This document shows positions 17,955-27,544 of a stretch of DNA of 62,848 bases, in pieces (within the stretch, counting starts at the first letter, position 1; the number at the start of each line of letters is the position of its first letter). Under the pieces are notes generated by a model that saw only the letters and a program-made list of their open reading frames with translations, was not told the DNA's origin and made no database searches. The DNA comes from Candidatus Gallitreponema excrementavium (GTDB lineage: Bacteria > Spirochaetota > Spirochaetia > Treponematales > Treponemataceae), in the NCBI GenBank assembly GCA_017694795.1, contig JADIMM010000108.1, positions 1 to 62,848 of the forward strand, read 5' to 3'. Position numbers and translations under genes: made by a program.

Positions 17955-18410
17955 ATGAAAAAAAATTACATTGATTTGCCGGAAGCCTATAAATTTGTTA
18001 CACCCGGGGTTCCGGTTCTAATTGGCACTAAAGGGAAAAATCCCGGACAGTATAATCTTGCCCCCATAGCCTGGAACTGCCCCTTGGATTATGAGCCGGT
18101 AACAAAGGTTTTATTTGTCTCCGATCCTGCCCACCAGACAGCGTTAAATGCAAAAAGGGAAGGCCGGTTTGCCTTTTGTATTCCTTTGAGTGATTCTGTT
18201 CCTGAGATTGAAAAATGCGGCTCTGTTTCCGACCCGGAAGCCGATAAATTCAAGCTTTTTGATATTAAAAGCATTCCTTGCGAGAAAATCGACGCCCTGG
18301 TTCCCCTTTGCTCAAAGGCCGTTATTGAATGTGAGCTTATCGGTACTTACAGGGAAGAAAATGCAGAGATTTTCATGGGAAGGGCCCTGGCCGCCTACAG
18401 CCTGGAATAA
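17955..18410 (+). CDS. Flavin reductase-like FMN-binding protein
   Basis: This 151-residue split-barrel protein is of the flavin reductase-like / flavoredoxin family. PVLIGTKGKNPGQYNLAPI is the FMN-binding start, and DPAHQTALNAKREGRFAF is the second conserved block. Such proteins bind FMN and pass electrons from NAD(P)H or ferredoxin. The ATG at 17955 is chosen because AGGAGA precedes it and because the family starts about here; the longer frame adds 19 unlike residues. The partner is unknown. Confidence 0.85.
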   Translation: MKKNYIDLPEAYKFVTPGVPVLIGTKGKNPGQYNLAPIAWNCPLDYEPVTKVLFVSDPAHQTALNAKREGRFAFCIPLSDSVPEIEKCGSVSDPEADKFKLFDIKSIPCEKIDALVPLCSKAVIECELIGTYREENAEIFMGRALAAYSLE

Positions 18411-18426
18411 GACCTTGCTTACAGAT

Positions 18427-18448
18427 GCCCGGGGCCCGGCCCCGGGGC
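18427..18448. terminator. GC-rich hairpin between convergent genes
   Basis: Self-complementary CCCGGGGC / GCCCCGGG sequence lies between the convergent flavin reductase and YbjN-like genes. Only a short T-run follows (TGTTTAATCTTT), so it is a probable but not classic terminator. Confidence 0.45.
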
Positions 18449-18510
18449 TGTTTAATCTTTCCGAAACGGTATATGCCGGGGCCGGGAAAGGAATCGTTTT
18501 ATTCCGGAGG

Positions 18511-18897
18511 TTAGCCTGCGTACTTTCTGGAAAACTCTACGGCGGATTCCGCCACAAATTGCACGGCGTCTTCCAAGGCTTCTTCCGTAATATGTTCCAG
18601 GTTTAATGAGTACTCAAAGCTGTAGTCTCCCCCATCGTTGACAATCCTTCCCTCCGTCATTTCGTTCAGGTCTCCCAACACATTTGGTAAGTCCCGGCTT
18701 CTGAGCTTTCCGATGGGGGCTGTGCAGCAAACTAAAATTCCACCGCCTTCGTCCTGGTCTTTAAAGACTGTGATGAATTTTATGTCCTCTGTTTCTTCAT
18801 TTTCGTATGGAAACATAAAATGGGAACAGTCCCCCATGTCAACCCCGTCCAGGTACTTTTCCCTGATGATTTTTTGCACTTCTGACCATTTTACCAT
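18511..18897 (-). CDS. Conserved hypothetical protein, YbjN-like fold
   Basis: This soluble acidic protein of 128 residues has no signal peptide. The alternating pattern (VKWSEVQKIIREKY, then beta-rich FKDQDEGGGILVCCTAPIG, then a C-terminal helix DAVQFVAESAVEFSRKY) resembles the YbjN / type III chaperone-like fold. That is a structural guess, not a family match I can prove. The ATG at 18897 is chosen because AAAGGAG sits 7 bp upstream; the frame's earlier start would add a hydrophobic stretch before the ribosome-binding site. Confidence 0.7.
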   Translation of the reverse strand: MVKWSEVQKIIREKYLDGVDMGDCSHFMFPYENEETEDIKFITVFKDQDEGGGILVCCTAPIGKLRSRDLPNVLGDLNEMTEGRIVNDGGDYSFEYSLNLEHITEEALEDAVQFVAESAVEFSRKYAG

Positions 18898-19075
18898 AAA
18901 ACTTTCTCCTTTACATTTTTGTTTTATTTTTTGCAGGATAAAGTATATGGATAAAAAAACAAAAATCAAATAAAAATACCAGTTTTTTTATTTATTTGCC
19001 AATTTTTTTTATCAGATTTGATTTGCCTATTGTTTTAATTTGTTTTTTTATGTTAAAGTGAACCTGTTGGCAATG

Positions 19076-19115
19076 GAGTCATATTTTCTTTGGAAAAATA
19101 TGGCTCTTTTTTTTT
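19076..19115 (+). promoter_or_regulatory. Terminator-like hairpin in leader of chemoreceptor-like gene
   Basis: GAGTCATATTTTC pairs with GAAAAATATGGCTC and is followed by nine T. It stands 27 bp before the ATG at 19143, while the gene upstream points the other way. On this strand it therefore has no upstream gene to terminate and would act in the leader of the downstream gene. Confidence 0.7.
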
Positions 19116-19142
19116 ATCAATAACAATATTCAAGGGGGAAAT

Positions 19143-20150
19143 ATGGCTTTAACATCAGACAAAAGCGGTACAAATCTCAGTGTGGTTTTTGATTCTCTTA
19201 TTGCAGATTACAATGTTTTGCACAAGTCGCTTAATGATATTTACAACGAATCCCAAAATATCAGGATTTTGTCTTTTAATTCTTCGATTGAAGCAGCAAG
19301 GGCTGGTGAAGCCGGAAAGGGATTCAGGGTTATTGCCAACGAAATAAAGCGGATTTCTGAAAAAAATGACTCAGAAAACAGGCTTTGTCAGGAAGTTGTT
19401 AATAAGATAGAGAATGAGATGTTCAACCTGATTGGTATAAGGACGGCTGAAATGGCTTTTGACATTATCGACAAAATAGACCGCAACTTATTTGAGCGCT
19501 ATTGTGATGTTCAGGCCTGGGCAACTTTTGGAAAAATCATTGAGTGTTTGCATTCTCCTTGTGACAAAACACAAAATGAGGCTCAAGACATAATTGAAAA
19601 TCTGGTACGCATATACGAAGTGTATCATGATGTTCTTCTTGTTAATCTGGAGGGAATTGTGGTGTGTGCCGGGGTTCATAAAAATTTACTGGGAACTTCT
19701 GTTGCCGGAAAAAGCTGGTTTTCTGATGTTTTATCTGAAAAACAGGCAACTTATTCTGATATGTATTTTTCCCCCTCAATGGGTGACTGGACCATTTCCT
19801 ATTCCAGTCCTGTTGTTTCAGCATCCGGGGAAATTCTGGGTGTAATATCTACCAGGTTTAACTGGAATTTTATCCTTGAAATAATGAAGTCGGCACAACT
19901 TTCAGATACCGGCAGAATATATGTTGTAAACAGTAAGGGGCTTGTTATTGCCTCCCGGGTGAAAGAAGAAATAGGAAAGGTTGATTTGAAATCAACCGAA
20001 GCTTTCAAAGCTGTATCGGGAAACAGGAAGATAGGATACTACAATGAAAAGACAGGTTCGGAAAACCGTGTTTGGGGATATGCACTGACTCCGGGATATA
20101 ATTCATATAAAGGAAAGTCTTGGTCTGTTGTAGTTACCGAAATATACTGA
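19143..20150 (+). CDS. Soluble chemoreceptor-like protein with C-terminal Cache domain
   Basis: This 335-residue protein begins with a short methyl-accepting chemotaxis hairpin (residues about 15-80). The segment SSIEAARAGEAGKGFRVIAN is the highly conserved receptor tip that contacts CheA/CheW. A helical linker follows, and residues about 150-330 form a Cache-like sensor (VNLEGIVVCAGVHKNLLG, SGEILGVISTRFNW, GRIYVVNSKGLVIAS). There is no transmembrane segment, so the sensor would be cytoplasmic. The domain order is the reverse of classic receptors. GGGGGA precedes the start. It is transcribed alone. Confidence 0.85.
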   Translation: MALTSDKSGTNLSVVFDSLIADYNVLHKSLNDIYNESQNIRILSFNSSIEAARAGEAGKGFRVIANEIKRISEKNDSENRLCQEVVNKIENEMFNLIGIRTAEMAFDIIDKIDRNLFERYCDVQAWATFGKIIECLHSPCDKTQNEAQDIIENLVRIYEVYHDVLLVNLEGIVVCAGVHKNLLGTSVAGKSWFSDVLSEKQATYSDMYFSPSMGDWTISYSSPVVSASGEILGVISTRFNWNFILEIMKSAQLSDTGRIYVVNSKGLVIASRVKEEIGKVDLKSTEAFKAVSGNRKIGYYNEKTGSENRVWGYALTPGYNSYKGKSWSVVVTEIY

Positions 20151-20162
20151 TTTTCTGTGTAT

Positions 20163-20768
20163 TCAGCGTACTATTGTTTTTTCCATTATTATTCCCTTAC
20201 TTTTGACACCATTCTGTTCAAAAAAATTTTCAAGAATCCCCGGTTCTGTGTCAAAGGTAAGGTTGCTTTTTTTAAAGCCTTTCCTTTTGTAAAGGGATAT
20301 AGCATTTTCCCAAAGGGAATTAACCAAGAGGATATAATTATTGATTTTGGGAAAATCAAGGGAAATTTTGTCCAGTGCCAAATCAAGAAGGAGGCTTCCC
20401 AGGCCTTTTCCCCTGTATTTTTTTGAAATTGCTATGGAGGCGATGTAAAGGCAGTCTCCTTCCGGATTGTGGTATTTTTTTATTGGGTGGGAAAGGTTAA
20501 AATGTTCCTTTGTCAGCACGGTTTCTGATGCAGGATTATTCCTGTTCCAGATTTCGCAAGTGATGTAGCCGGCAGCTTCGTTGGACTGCCTTTCCCGCAA
20601 AATAAAAAAACCTTCTGGAAAGGTTTCCAGTCTTTCTATAAAAACTTTTTTATCTTCAGTGATTTCTTTTGCAAAGGATGTCTTTTCTATAAACATTATG
20701 CTGTTTATATCCTTAATGCCTGCATTTTCAATAAAAAAGTCATTAATGTTGTAATTTTTACTGTCCAA
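20163..20768 (-). CDS. GNAT family N-acetyltransferase (RimI-like)
   Basis: This 201-residue single-domain acetyltransferase carries the acetyl-CoA loop ISKKYRGKGLGSLLLDLAL near residue 120 and the C-terminal NAISLYKRKGFKK segment, which are motifs A and B of the family. The N-terminus (FFIENAGIKDINSIMFIEKTSF) is the usual first strand and helix. That supports the TTG start at 20768, since the first internal ATG would remove this strand; AGGGAT lies upstream. The substrate, a protein N-terminus or small amine, is not predictable. Confidence 0.85.
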   Translation of the reverse strand: MDSKNYNINDFFIENAGIKDINSIMFIEKTSFAKEITEDKKVFIERLETFPEGFFILRERQSNEAAGYITCEIWNRNNPASETVLTKEHFNLSHPIKKYHNPEGDCLYIASIAISKKYRGKGLGSLLLDLALDKISLDFPKINNYILLVNSLWENAISLYKRKGFKKSNLTFDTEPGILENFFEQNGVKSKGIIMEKTIVR

Positions 20769-20917
20769 TTTTTTATCCCTGTATACTGTTTTTTTTATCC
20801 GGCAAAGTTGACTTTTGTGCAGAATTTACGGATGCCGTAAATTCTGCAGGTTTTGCTAAAGACCCGGTTTTTTAACAGCTTATTAAAATGTACGGAATGC
20901 CATACAAAATATACAAC

Positions 20918-20949
20918 AAAAAACCGCCCCCCCAAACAGGAGACGGTTT
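20918..20949 (-). terminator. Terminator of the oad operon
   Basis: On the minus strand AAACCGTC and GGCGGTTT pair with one mismatch around a C/G-rich loop and are followed by TTTTTTG, 33 bp after the oadB stop. Confidence 0.85.
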
Positions 20950-20981
20950 GTGTTTTATTTCAGTTTATGCTTTGTAAGAAA

Positions 20982-22385
20982 TTACATGAACTGTTTTGCT
21001 GCAATAAATACACCGGCAGCAACTGCTGTTCCGATTACACCAGAAACATTGGGACCCATGGCGTGCATAACAAGGAAGTTAGAAGGATCTTCTTCCTGGC
21101 CTACCTTATTGGATACACGGGCTGCCATAGGTACTGCCGACACTCCGGCAGAACCGATAAGGGGATTGATTTTCTCTTTGAGGAAAAGGTTCATTAGCTT
21201 TGCCATGAGAACTCCGGCTGCTGTGGCTATTGCAAAGGCAAAAAGACCCATTACAATTATTCCCAAGGACTGGGGTCTCATGATTTTTTCCGGAGTCATT
21301 TGTGAACCGACCCCTAATGAGAGCAATATTGAAACAATATTCAGCATTTCGTTTTCCATGGTTTTAGAAAGTCTATCAACTACACCGGTTTCCTTACAGA
21401 AGTTACCAAAGGCAAACATTCCGATAAGAGGAGCTGCTGCAGGCAAAAGCAAGATTGTAAGAACCAATAAAACCATAGGGAACAAGATTTTTTCTGCCTT
21501 TGAAACAGGTCTTAGCTGTTCCATCTTTATTGCCCTTTCTTTTTTTGTTGTCAAAAGCTTCATAATTGGTGGCTGGATAACTGGTACCAAGGCCATGTAA
21601 GAATATGCGGCAACTGCAATTACTGCAAGAAGGTCAGGAGCCATTTGTCCTGCTACATAAATAGAGGTAGGACCATCAGCTCCTCCGATAATGGCAATTG
21701 CACAAGCTTCTTTAAGGGTATATCCGTCAAAGCCTGGTATAAAGTTAAGGGCTGCAACACCAAGAAGGGTTGCAAAAACACCAAACTGGGCTGCCCCTCC
21801 GAGAATCGCTGTCTTTGGGTTTGCGATTAAGGGACCAAAGTCTGTCATTGCTCCAATTCCCATAAAGATAAGCATAGGGAAGAATTCGTTTCCTACACCT
21901 GCATCATAGATGAGTTTAAGCATTCCAGGCCCGTGTTCTCCTTGCCACATTCCAGCACCTGGAATGTTTACAAGAACGGTACCAAAACCAATTGGTATAA
22001 GAAGAAGGGGTTCAAAGCCCCGTCCTGCCCCAAGGTAAATGATTAAAAGACCGATAAAAAGCATTACAAGCCTTTGCCAGCCTGGTAAATCGATTGTATC
22101 CCCCGGCTTGAGTCCTTCTACACCGTGTTCAACTTCTGTAAAGGCATTGATACCTGTTGTTTCGGCCATTCTTTTTAAGAATGTGCCAAACTGTATACCT
22201 TTAGGTTTGGCTTCTTCCGAAGCTGCCGTGGAATTTTCTGCCGGAACCTGTGTTTCTGCGGCTTCTTTTGCCGTTACAGCACCTTCTGTCTGGGCAAAAA
22301 CAGTTGGAATTATGGAAACAAATAGGGCGATAACCATGATTCCGATTGTAAGATTCAACGCATGGCGTTTTTTATTGTCAAACAT
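20982..22385 (-). CDS. oadB: Oxaloacetate decarboxylase beta subunit (Na+ pump)
   Basis: This 467-residue integral membrane subunit decarboxylates carboxybiotin and exports Na+. It opens with a hydrophobic, signal-like segment ([19 protein letters not shown]) and an Ala/Glu-rich linker, longer than in the Klebsiella protein. About nine helices follow. The conserved [19 protein letters not shown] and [18 protein letters not shown] correspond to the Na+ and carboxybiotin sites. It is the last gene of oadG-oadA-oadB, 23 bp after oadA. Confidence 0.95.
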   Translation of the reverse strand: MFDNKKRHALNLTIGIMVIALFVSIIPTVFAQTEGAVTAKEAAETQVPAENSTAASEEAKPKGIQFGTFLKRMAETTGINAFTEVEHGVEGLKPGDTIDLPGWQRLVMLFIGLLIIYLGAGRGFEPLLLIPIGFGTVLVNIPGAGMWQGEHGPGMLKLIYDAGVGNEFFPMLIFMGIGAMTDFGPLIANPKTAILGGAAQFGVFATLLGVAALNFIPGFDGYTLKEACAIAIIGGADGPTSIYVAGQMAPDLLAVIAVAAYSYMALVPVIQPPIMKLLTTKKERAIKMEQLRPVSKAEKILFPMVLLVLTILLLPAAAPLIGMFAFGNFCKETGVVDRLSKTMENEMLNIVSILLSLGVGSQMTPEKIMRPQSLGIIVMGLFAFAIATAAGVLMAKLMNLFLKEKINPLIGSAGVSAVPMAARVSNKVGQEEDPSNFLVMHAMGPNVSGVIGTAVAAGVFIAAKQFM

Positions 22386-22408
22386 GAAAAACTCCTGTAT
22401 TACCTTTA

Positions 22409-24493
22409 CTAGTTGATTTCTGCCAATGGCTGGGCTGCCTTAATCTGGTCTCCCTGGTTGGCAAGGAAATGAACCTTTCCGCCACAGGAAGCTTTGATTT
22501 CAAGTTCCATCTTCATTGACTCAATTATTATGATTGTGTCTCCGCTGTTTACAGAAGCCCCTTCCTGTACTGCGTATTTAAGGAGTGTTCCTGCTACAGG
22601 GGACTTTTGAACCTGTCCTCCCATGGAAACAGGGGCTGCTGCCGGAGCGGGAGCCGGAGTTGCTGCCGGGGCAGGAGCGGGAGCTGGTGCTGCTGCGGGA
22701 GCTGCGCCGCCTCCGATTGTTGCAAGCACATCCCCTGCCTTAATCTGTGAACCAGGCTGGACAAGGAAGCTGACGGGACCAGATACAGGAGCTTTGACTT
22801 CCAGTTCCATCTTCATGGATTCAATCATTATGATTGTGTCGCCTTCCTTGACTGTTGTACCTGCGGTTACTACATGTTTTAAGAGTGTTCCTGCTACAGG
22901 AGCTTTAATCTGGGCACCGGAACCGGTTGCTGCAGGGGCTGCTGCCGGTTCCGGTGTGGCTGCCGGGGCTCCGCCCTGTCCGAAAGAAACATTGTAGTTT
23001 GTTCCGTTTACATTTACGCTGAAGTTGTCATTTGATCCCGAGGCTGTTACATTGTAGGCTGTTCCGTTTACATTTACTGTATATGAACCACCTGTTACTG
23101 CCTGGGCGGAGGCCTTTGGCTCCATGAAGGATTCTGATTTTACAGGTCCCTTGCTTCTTTCTTTAAAGAATTTTGGGGCTACTTTTGGGAACATTGCATA
23201 GGTAAGGGTGTCTTCCACGCTTCCGTTTCCACCGTTTTCCTTTGCTTCCTTTTCAAATTTCTCCCATTCGTTGGGGATAAGATCTGCAGGCCTGCAGGTA
23301 ACGGCTGCCTCCATGTTGTTCTGTTTAAGGGCTTCTTTTACAAGATCCTGGTTAGGCTTTGCAGGTGTTGCCCCGTATTTACCAACAAGAAGGTCCCTTG
23401 TTTCCTGGGTGAGCCTTGCATAGCGTCCGAAAAGAACATTGAATACTGCCTGGGTTCCTACAATCTGGCTTGTAGGTGTTACAAGTGGAATGTATCCGCA
23501 GTCTTTCTGGACTATTGGGATTTCCTTGAGTACATCGTCAATCTTATCCTGTGCTCCCTGTTCTTTAAGCTGGTTCTCCAGGTTTGAAAGCATTCCTCCC
23601 GGAACCTGGGATACAAGGATTCTTGTGTCGGCACCAAGGAAGCTTGATTCAAATTTTGCATACTTCTTCCTGACTTCCCTGAAGTATGCCGCAATTTCCA
23701 GAAGAGCCCTGACATCAAGGCCTGTATCAAGTTCAGTACCCTTGAGCATTTCTACCACGGTTTCTGTAGGGCTGTGGGAGGTTCCCATAGACATGGATGA
23801 GATTACTGTATCCAGTGTGTCGGCTCCGGCTTCTGCCGCCTTTAACAGTGTGGCTACAGAAAGTCCTGTTGTAGCATGGGTATGAATCTGTACAGGAATA
23901 TCAACCTTTGCTTTTATGGCCTTTACCAAATCGTAGGCTTCGTAAGGTTTTAAAAGTCCTGACATGTCTTTAATACAAATTGAATCAGCCCCGAAATCTG
24001 CATAGGACTTTGCCAGGTCGGCATAAATTTCTTTTGTGTGGTATGGGGTTGTGGCATAGGAAATTGCCATCTGGACGTGTTTTCCTGTTTTCTTTGCAGC
24101 GTCAGCAGCCCTTTTAAGGTTCCTGGGGTCGTTGCAGGCATCAAAAATTCTGAAAACCCCGATTCCGTTCTTTGCGGCAGTTTCTACAAATTTATCCACC
24201 ACATCATCTGCATAGTGCCTGTATCCTAAAAGGTTCTGCCCCCTCAAAAGCATCATAATCGGGGTGTTCGGCAGGGCTTTGTGAAGCTGTCTGAGCCTGT
24301 CCCATGGGTCTTCGTTTAAGAATCTGATGCAGGAATCATAGGTTGCTCCTCCCCAGCCTTCCAAACTCCAATAACCGATTTTGTCAAGTTTGTCACAAAT
24401 AGGCAGCATATCTGCTGTCGTCATTCTTGTTGCGTGGAGGGATTGATGGGCGTCCCTCAATACTAAATCCGAAATCTGGACCTTTTTAGCCAT
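22409..24493 (-). CDS. oadA: Oxaloacetate decarboxylase alpha subunit with two biotinyl domains
   Basis: This 694-residue carboxyltransferase moves CO2 from oxaloacetate to biotin. The TIM barrel (1-290) shows [25 protein letters not shown] (the carboxylated Lys region) and metal-binding HTHATTG. A PYC_OADA domain follows (290-460). The region 485-530 repeats a short strand motif twice ([20 protein letters not shown]). Two complete biotinyl domains come next, with ESMKMELE lysines at 561 and 661, exactly 100 residues apart, joined by an Ala/Pro linker. Most family members have one such domain. It lies between oadG (21 bp upstream) and oadB. Confidence 0.96.
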   Translation of the reverse strand: MAKKVQISDLVLRDAHQSLHATRMTTADMLPICDKLDKIGYWSLEGWGGATYDSCIRFLNEDPWDRLRQLHKALPNTPIMMLLRGQNLLGYRHYADDVVDKFVETAAKNGIGVFRIFDACNDPRNLKRAADAAKKTGKHVQMAISYATTPYHTKEIYADLAKSYADFGADSICIKDMSGLLKPYEAYDLVKAIKAKVDIPVQIHTHATTGLSVATLLKAAEAGADTLDTVISSMSMGTSHSPTETVVEMLKGTELDTGLDVRALLEIAAYFREVRKKYAKFESSFLGADTRILVSQVPGGMLSNLENQLKEQGAQDKIDDVLKEIPIVQKDCGYIPLVTPTSQIVGTQAVFNVLFGRYARLTQETRDLLVGKYGATPAKPNQDLVKEALKQNNMEAAVTCRPADLIPNEWEKFEKEAKENGGNGSVEDTLTYAMFPKVAPKFFKERSKGPVKSESFMEPKASAQAVTGGSYTVNVNGTAYNVTASGSNDNFSVNVNGTNYNVSFGQGGAPAATPEPAAAPAATGSGAQIKAPVAGTLLKHVVTAGTTVKEGDTIIMIESMKMELEVKAPVSGPVSFLVQPGSQIKAGDVLATIGGGAAPAAAPAPAPAPAATPAPAPAAAPVSMGGQVQKSPVAGTLLKYAVQEGASVNSGDTIIIIESMKMELEIKASCGGKVHFLANQGDQIKAAQPLAEIN

Positions 24494-24514
24494 TTTTTAT
24501 CTCCTGTGTTTTAT

Positions 24515-24763
24515 TTATTTTTTTTCGTGTATGGCAGTGGCAATCGCCGCAATAATTTCCTGCTGGTCCCCTGTTTTTACAGGTGTGTCCCGGGCAGAAA
24601 CTTTCTCTTCCTCTGTTTTGTCAAGTCCGGTTTTTTTTATGAAAAGTGCTACCAGGTTCATAAAAAATACAAGGACAATGAGAAAGGCAAAGACTATACC
24701 CATTCCGAGTACGGTCAATAAACCACTCTGACTTAGTTGGTTCAGAAGGTCTTCTGTATTCAT
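24515..24763 (-). CDS. oadG: Oxaloacetate decarboxylase gamma subunit
   Basis: This 82-residue protein has one membrane helix (LLTVLGMGIVFAFLIVLVFF) and a charged C-terminal tail. The tail ends EIIAAIATAIHEKK, a segment common to OadG proteins that binds the alpha subunit and helps assemble the pump. It is first in the operon, with GGAGGAAA just before the ATG. A possible promoter on the minus strand (TTGAAT, 17 bp, TATTGT) lies about 45 bp upstream. Confidence 0.93.
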   Translation of the reverse strand: MNTEDLLNQLSQSGLLTVLGMGIVFAFLIVLVFFMNLVALFIKKTGLDKTEEEKVSARDTPVKTGDQQEIIAAIATAIHEKK

Positions 24764-24960
24764 ATTTCCTCCAAAATTGTATATTCAGCTGATTTTACAA
24801 TACATTAAAAGGTTGTTTTATTCAATATTATAGGACTGAATTTGGAGTGGGAATTTTACCTGTTTTTTAATTGTTTTTAGTTTAAAAAAAATATTAAGCA
24901 GGATAATCCCAATCAAAAAAACAACGTTGGATATTCGGTTTTTACCGGTCTGTGAACCGA

Positions 24961-24989
24961 TTTACATAGTCAGTTTAAAAATATAGAAT
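24961..24989 (+). promoter_or_regulatory. Promoter of mnmG
   Basis: TTTACA (24961-24966), a 17-bp spacer and TAGAAT (24984-24989) lie just before the mnmG start. Confidence 0.6.
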
Positions 24990-25010
24990 GCAACAAAGGT
25001 TGTTTTGGAT

Positions 25011-27104
25011 ATGGATTATGATGTTATAGTAATTGGCGGCGGACATGCAGGAATCGAGGCTGCCATGGCTTCTGCCCGTATGGGAGCCGCAACACTTCTT
25101 GTTACCCAGCAGCTTGATGCAGTGGGGCGGCTTTCCTGTAACCCCTCTATCGGCGGGGTGGCAAAAGGAAATATTGTCAGGGAAATAGATGCCTTGGGCG
25201 GTGTGATGGGACTTTTGATAGACAAATCCATGATTCAGTTCCGGATTTTAAACCGGAGCCGGGGACCAGCCGTACAGGCTTACAGGGCCCAGGCTGACAA
25301 GAACCTTTATTCATCCCTTGCAAAGCAGACCTTGGAAAGACAGAAAAACCTTTCCCTTTTCCAGGATACGGTAGTGGATTTTATCCTTTCGGAAGATTCA
25401 GCCAGTATCAAGGGGGTCGTTACGGAAAGAGGAAATAAAATAACCTCTAAGGCTGTGGTCCTCACTACCGGAACTTTTATGGAGGGCAAGATTTTTATAG
25501 GTTCTTACGAGGCTCCGGACGGAAGGCTGGGGGAAAAGGCTGCTGTAGGCCTGGGGACTTCCCTCCGGCGGATGGGATTTACCTTGGGCCGCCTGAAAAC
25601 CGGTACTCCTGCCAGGGTTCACCGGGATTCCCTTGATTACTCAAAAATGCAGATCCAGCCTGGTGACCGTTACAGCGGTGAGTTGCCTTACGGTGGCCGT
25701 GGGTGCGGATTTTCCTTTGAAACAGACTTTGTAGACAGGCCTGATGTTCCCTGTTTCCTTACATACACGAATGAAAAAACCCATAAGATAATAACAGATA
25801 ATATAAATCTTTCCCCCCTTTACGGCGGAAAAATCCAGGGTATAGGTCCCAGGTACTGCCCCTCCATAGAGGATAAGGTTATGAGATTTCCCCAGAGGAA
25901 CCGGCACCACATTTTTATTGAGCCGGAGGGGCTTTCCACTGACGAGATGTACTTGAACGGACTTTCTTCTTCTCTGCCGGAATGGGTTCAGAGGGATTTT
26001 ATCCACTCGATTCCTGGTTTGGAGAATGCAGAGATTATGCGTCCCGGTTATGCAGTTGAATACGACTTTATTGATCCCAGACAGCTTAAGCCTTCCCTTG
26101 AGACAAAAAGAATCCGGGGGCTTTTTTCGGCCGGGCAGACAAACGGGACATCCGGTTACGAAGAAGCCGGGGGACAGGGGCTTTTGGCAGGAATAAATGC
26201 AGTCCAGTATACCAGGGGTGGTGAGCCTCTTGTTTTGGGTCGGGACGAGGCTTATATCGGCGTCCTTGTGGACGACTTGGTTACCCTGGGGACAAAGGAG
26301 CCGTACAGAATGTTTACAGCCAGGGCTGAATACAGGCTCAGGTTGAGGAATGATACTGCAGACGAAAGGCTTACTCCCAAAGCTTTTGCCCTGGGGGCAG
26401 CGGAAAAACACAGGATGGAAAGACTGGAGGAAAAAACCTCCCTTTGTAATGAAATTAAGGAGCTGCTGCAAAACAGAAAGGTGGTAGAGTCTGACATAGA
26501 GGCATTCAGGCAGGAAGCCCTGGAACAGGAAAAAAATTTTCAGAGGAAAAAAAGTCTTGGTTTTTCTGTGGTTTCCCGGGAAGATTTTTCAGACAGAGGT
26601 GAAGGGGGGGCTTTGGTCCCGGAGAATCTTTCTCCTCTTGAGATGTTTGAAAAAAACAATCTTTCTGCAATGAAGGGTAAGTTTTTTTCAGAGATTCTGA
26701 GTTTGCCGGGGATTAATCCGGAAATGCTTTTAAGAGCTTTCCCGGAGCTTGTGCAGGCCGGAAATTCCGGCAGCGGGCATAATGGTGCCGGTGCTCAGGA
26801 TACAGACCGGGGTAATGCCGGGGGCTGTGATGTCCGGTACAGCAGGGAACTTGCCCTGGAAAAAGCCTGGCTTGATTTAAAGTACAGGCATTACATCGAA
26901 ACACAGGAAAAAAGTGTTTCCCGTCTCAAAAAGCTGGAAAACCTGAAAATCCCGGGTGATTTTGACTACGACAAAATACCCGGGCTTTCGGCAGAATCAA
27001 GGCTGAAACTTAAAGAAGTCAGGCCCGAAACCTTGGGTCAGGCTTCCAGAATATCGGGAATCAGGACTTCTGATGTTATGCTCCTTATGGTAAAGTTGCG
27101 CTGA
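25011..27104 (+). CDS. mnmG: tRNA uridine-34 carboxymethylaminomethyl modification enzyme MnmG
   Basis: This FAD enzyme works with MnmE to modify U34 in the wobble position of several tRNAs. The N-terminus has the dinucleotide-binding VIGGGHAGIEAAMASARMG. CNPSIGGVAKGNIVREIDAL and LKTGTPARVH are family signatures, and the end GQASRISGIRTSDVMLLMV is the MnmE/tRNA-contacting domain. At about 697 residues it is longer than the usual 620-640, largely because of insertions including a Gly/Asn-rich stretch at about 582-606. The ATG at 25011 is used; a TTG at 25005 in the same frame is also possible and sits closer to AAAGG. Confidence 0.96.
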   Translation: MDYDVIVIGGGHAGIEAAMASARMGAATLLVTQQLDAVGRLSCNPSIGGVAKGNIVREIDALGGVMGLLIDKSMIQFRILNRSRGPAVQAYRAQADKNLYSSLAKQTLERQKNLSLFQDTVVDFILSEDSASIKGVVTERGNKITSKAVVLTTGTFMEGKIFIGSYEAPDGRLGEKAAVGLGTSLRRMGFTLGRLKTGTPARVHRDSLDYSKMQIQPGDRYSGELPYGGRGCGFSFETDFVDRPDVPCFLTYTNEKTHKIITDNINLSPLYGGKIQGIGPRYCPSIEDKVMRFPQRNRHHIFIEPEGLSTDEMYLNGLSSSLPEWVQRDFIHSIPGLENAEIMRPGYAVEYDFIDPRQLKPSLETKRIRGLFSAGQTNGTSGYEEAGGQGLLAGINAVQYTRGGEPLVLGRDEAYIGVLVDDLVTLGTKEPYRMFTARAEYRLRLRNDTADERLTPKAFALGAAEKHRMERLEEKTSLCNEIKELLQNRKVVESDIEAFRQEALEQEKNFQRKKSLGFSVVSREDFSDRGEGGALVPENLSPLEMFEKNNLSAMKGKFFSEILSLPGINPEMLLRAFPELVQAGNSGSGHNGAGAQDTDRGNAGGCDVRYSRELALEKAWLDLKYRHYIETQEKSVSRLKKLENLKIPGDFDYDKIPGLSAESRLKLKEVRPETLGQASRISGIRTSDVMLLMVKLR

Positions 27105-27151
27105 GGTTTTCGATGTTTTTTTTATTGAAAGGCTTTTAAGGAAGGTGTTTT

Positions 27152-27538
27152 ATGTTTGAGGTAAGAGTGGAGGCGGATTTTGCCGCAGCCCATTTTTTGG
27201 CTGATTATCATGGAAAATGTGAAGCCATTCACGGTCATAATTACAGGGTTCTTGCCCATTTGAGGGGAAAAAATCTTGATGACGGGGGTATGGTTTTTGA
27301 TTTTTCCATTATAAAAAAAATCCTCAGGGAAGTTTGCGGCAGTCTTGACCACAAAAATCTTAATGACTTTGAAGTTTTTAAAAACAATCCTTCCGCTGAG
27401 AGAATTGCTTATTATATTTTTTTGGAATTGACTAAAAAGCTGGAGGAACAGGAAGTAAAGCTCCTTTCCGGTACAGAGGTCTTTTGTGTGGATGTTTACG
27501 AAACCCCCACAAGCAGGGCAAGATACATAAAGGATTAG
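27152..27538 (+). CDS. queD: 6-carboxytetrahydropterin synthase / PTPS family (QueD)
   Basis: This 128-residue protein of the 6-pyruvoyltetrahydropterin synthase family has zinc ligands His14 (AAAHFLADYHGKCEAIHGHN), His27 and His29. The catalytic Cys of the KCEAIHGHNY motif and the SLDHKNLND segment are also present. QueD converts dihydroneopterin triphosphate to 6-carboxytetrahydropterin in queuosine synthesis. The length is typical. No other queuosine genes are near. The neighbour mnmG also acts on wobble bases of tRNA, though that pairing may be chance. Confidence 0.9.
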   Translation: MFEVRVEADFAAAHFLADYHGKCEAIHGHNYRVLAHLRGKNLDDGGMVFDFSIIKKILREVCGSLDHKNLNDFEVFKNNPSAERIAYYIFLELTKKLEEQEVKLLSGTEVFCVDVYETPTSRARYIKD

Positions 27539-27544
27539 GTGAGT

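Noticed and set aside
25641..26471. 276-codon minus-strand frame inside mnmG
   Set aside because: It is the antisense shadow of a highly conserved gene; the length follows from codon bias, and the sequence shows no domain.
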